From positions 1 through 5,189 of the forward strand of contig JAUVLS010000131.1 of assembly GCA_030600625.1 (NCBI GenBank): 5,189 bases of DNA, written 5' to 3'. Made by a program: the position numbers and the translations under genes. The DNA is from Bacteroidales bacterium (lineage in GTDB: Bacteria > Bacteroidota > Bacteroidia > Bacteroidales > UBA12077). The notes beneath the pieces were generated by a model. That model did no database searches. It worked only from the letters and a program-made list of their open reading frames with translations, and was not told where the DNA came from. This document shows, one piece after another, positions 3,424 through 5,189 of the stretch; the first letter of the stretch is position 1; every line of letters starts with the position of its first letter.

Positions 3424-5189
3424 ATGTATTTTAAAAATTTACTTTTCGTATTATTCCTGTTTATTTCGGTAAATGTGCAAGCTGTTAATCAATCCCCCGA
3501 CAGTCTTGAAAACATTAAAATACTTGAAAAAGCAGAATTATTCTATAACAAGGGATTGGACTTTGGAAGAATTGGGAAACTGGATAGCGCCTTATACTAT
3601 ACTCAAAATGCTGTTAATTTATATGAAAATGCAGCCATAATTAACAGTACTCTGTTAGCATATTCATATCAAAGCCTTGGAATTATAAATAAATTACTGG
3701 GGAAATTTGATGATGCTATTAATTGTTATAATAAAGCCGAAGAAATATATAAATTAAATTCTAACTTGTCGTTACTAGCCTATGTTTATGGAAATAAAGC
3801 CAATATCTTTTACATACAGCAAGATTATTCCAAAGCAAAAGATTTCCACTTTAGAGCAATAGATATATTTACTAATGATTCAGTAAAGTATAAAAAACAA
3901 CTAGCATCAAGCTATAATAATTTAGGTAATATTTATAAAAAAAATAATGATTTTGTTTATGCCATTGAATATTATAAAAAAAGTCTGTTACTAAAAGAAA
4001 AAAAGTCTAAATATAATACCCTGGGAAACTTAGCTTATTGTTATGAAAAAATTGCCGCCTTTGATAAGGCTAATAAATACTATTTACAAGCACTTGATAA
4101 TATAGAAAAGAATTATGGAGAAAATTATATCTGGCTTGCATATCAGCAAATGAATTATGGGATTTTCATTTCACATCAATTCAATGATACTAAAACAGCT
4201 TTTAATTATTTTCGTTCATCTCTAAATATCTATAAAGAAAACTTCGGTTTAATCCATCCTAATATATCTAATTGTTATAATAAAATAGGTGAATTCTATT
4301 TAGATAATAACCAAACCGACAGCGCCTTATTCTATTTTCAGAAATCATTAATTGCCTTAACACCTGAATTTAATGATACGAGTACAAGTTCAAATCCTGA
4401 GATTAACGAGGTATCCTCTAAAACACATTTATTAAGTTCATTAAAAAACAAGGCCTATGCTCTGTCAAAACTGGCCTCGCAAAACAAAAATATAAGTAAT
4501 TATAAACTAAGTTTGGCAACTTACGATCGGGCAACAGAAGCCATTAATCTGATCAGGTCGGGGTATTTGAGCGAAGAAAGCAAATTATTTCTGGCCGATA
4601 ATGAGTTTGAAACATTTTCAAATGCTTTACAAACAAGTTACGAGTTATATAAATTAACTAATGAACAAAAATATCTTGAAAAAGCATTTAACTATAGCGA
4701 AGCCGGTAAATCAGCAATTCTTACCGAAGCTTTAAAAAATACTCATGCCTTAAATATTGGTGGTATTCCTGATTCGTTAATCAATAAGGAAAAACAACTT
4801 GAAAAATCTATATGGACATACGAAGAACTGATATATGAAGAAAATAAAAAAAAGAATCCTGATCAAAATAAATTAGAATACTGGCATAAATACCTTTTCG
4901 AAAAAAAACAAGAATTTGATGATCTTGCAATTTATCTTGAAAATAATTTTCAAAAATATCATTCATTAAAACATTTACAGAATACATTAAAGATTGAAGA
5001 CATACAGAAAAAGTTAAGCCGAAAAGATTTACTAATAGAGTATTTCTTAACCGGTAATAAAATTTATACAATTTTAATTGGTAAAAAAGAATCAGATATT
5101 TTTGAACAAAACATAGATCAGTCATTCCATAATCATCTGGATAACTTATTACAATCCTTATCGAATAACAATTTTTCAAATCATGGTTT
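3424..5189 (+). CDS. Secreted TPR-CHAT protein (3' end beyond window)
   Basis: The frame is open from ATG at 3424 to the right edge, 588 codons. A signal peptide is clear: MYFKNLLFVLFLFISVNVQA, with probable cleavage after A20, so the protein is periplasmic or surface-bound. About eight tetratricopeptide repeats follow (approximately 35-72, 77-112, 117-152, 158-192, 197-230, 236-272, 280-313, 336-377), with typical units such as SSYNNLGNIYKKNNDFVYAI. A long helical linker (about 378-525) leads to LLIEYFLTGNKIYTILIG from residue 536, which is the usual opening of a CHAT domain, the caspase-like peptidase family; the catalytic His and Cys would lie beyond the window and cannot be checked. TPR-CHAT proteins are common in Bacteroidota, and some CHAT proteins elsewhere are proteases switched on by partners. 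Divergent from the peptide gene; a link with the peptide or the membrane TPR protein is inference. The ribosome site is weak (AAGAAA). Confidence 0.88.
   Translation, partial: MYFKNLLFVLFLFISVNVQAVNQSPDSLENIKILEKAELFYNKGLDFGRIGKLDSALYYTQNAVNLYENAAIINSTLLAYSYQSLGIINKLLGKFDDAINCYNKAEEIYKLNSNLSLLAYVYGNKANIFYIQQDYSKAKDFHFRAIDIFTNDSVKYKKQLASSYNNLGNIYKKNNDFVYAIEYYKKSLLLKEKKSKYNTLGNLAYCYEKIAAFDKANKYYLQALDNIEKNYGENYIWLAYQQMNYGIFISHQFNDTKTAFNYFRSSLNIYKENFGLIHPNISNCYNKIGEFYLDNNQTDSALFYFQKSLIALTPEFNDTSTSSNPEINEVSSKTHLLSSLKNKAYALSKLASQNKNISNYKLSLATYDRATEAINLIRSGYLSEESKLFLADNEFETFSNALQTSYELYKLTNEQKYLEKAFNYSEAGKSAILTEALKNTHALNIGGIPDSLINKEKQLEKSIWTYEELIYEENKKKNPDQNKLEYWHKYLFEKKQEFDDLAIYLENNFQKYHSLKHLQNTLKIEDIQKKLSRKDLLIEYFLTGNKIYTILIGKKESDIFEQNIDQSFHNHLDNLLQSLSNNNFSNHG

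Noticed and set aside
4808..5179. 123-codon minus-strand reading frame
   Set aside because: It lies wholly antisense to the strongly supported TPR-CHAT gene and its translation shows no recognisable family pattern; it is a shadow of AT-rich coding DNA.

Overview
The window is AT-rich (roughly 30% GC by eye). Its protein families, weak Shine-Dalgarno signals and TAnnTTTG-type promoter matches point to Bacteroidota, probably a Bacteroidia or Flavobacteriia lineage; a species cannot be named. Both edges cut genes.

Layout. Minus strand, in transcription order: a short precursor-peptide gene (3036-2881, 51 aa) with a double-glycine leader; a 176-bp gap rich in palindromes; a tight three-gene operon made of a membrane-anchored TPR protein with an anti-sigma-like N-terminus (2689-1940), a soluble histidine-kinase-like protein (1926-1153) and a stand-alone LytTR DNA-binding protein (1141-788); a probable terminator (748-705); a vestigial duplicate of a C39 transporter start (653-534) carrying a 21-bp palindromic insert; and the start of a C39-peptidase ABC transporter (553 to the left edge). 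Plus strand, divergent from the peptide gene: a secreted TPR protein whose CHAT domain begins just before the right edge (3424 to the end). The 387-bp divergent region (3037-3423) holds a direct repeat upstream of the peptide gene and a 128-bp imperfect inverted-repeat element.

How the parts may work together. The leader of the 51-aa peptide has hydrophobic residues at -4, -7, -12 and -15 from a Gly-Gly, the pattern that C39 transporters recognise. The transporter could therefore cut after G35 and export a 16-residue acidic peptide, GEDDDDLWPPSTNGGN. LytTR proteins commonly control peptide-signal or bacteriocin genes. Here, however, the LytTR protein has no receiver domain, and the kinase-like protein keeps a phosphorylatable-looking His but has lost the recognisable ATP-binding motifs. 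A possible model is a peptide signalling or effector circuit: the membrane TPR protein senses in the periplasm, the pseudokinase relays by contact rather than phosphotransfer, LytTR regulates the peptide and/or transporter genes, and the periplasmic TPR-CHAT protein is a sensor, protease or partner. The gene identities are supported by sequence; the circuit is inference from gene proximity.
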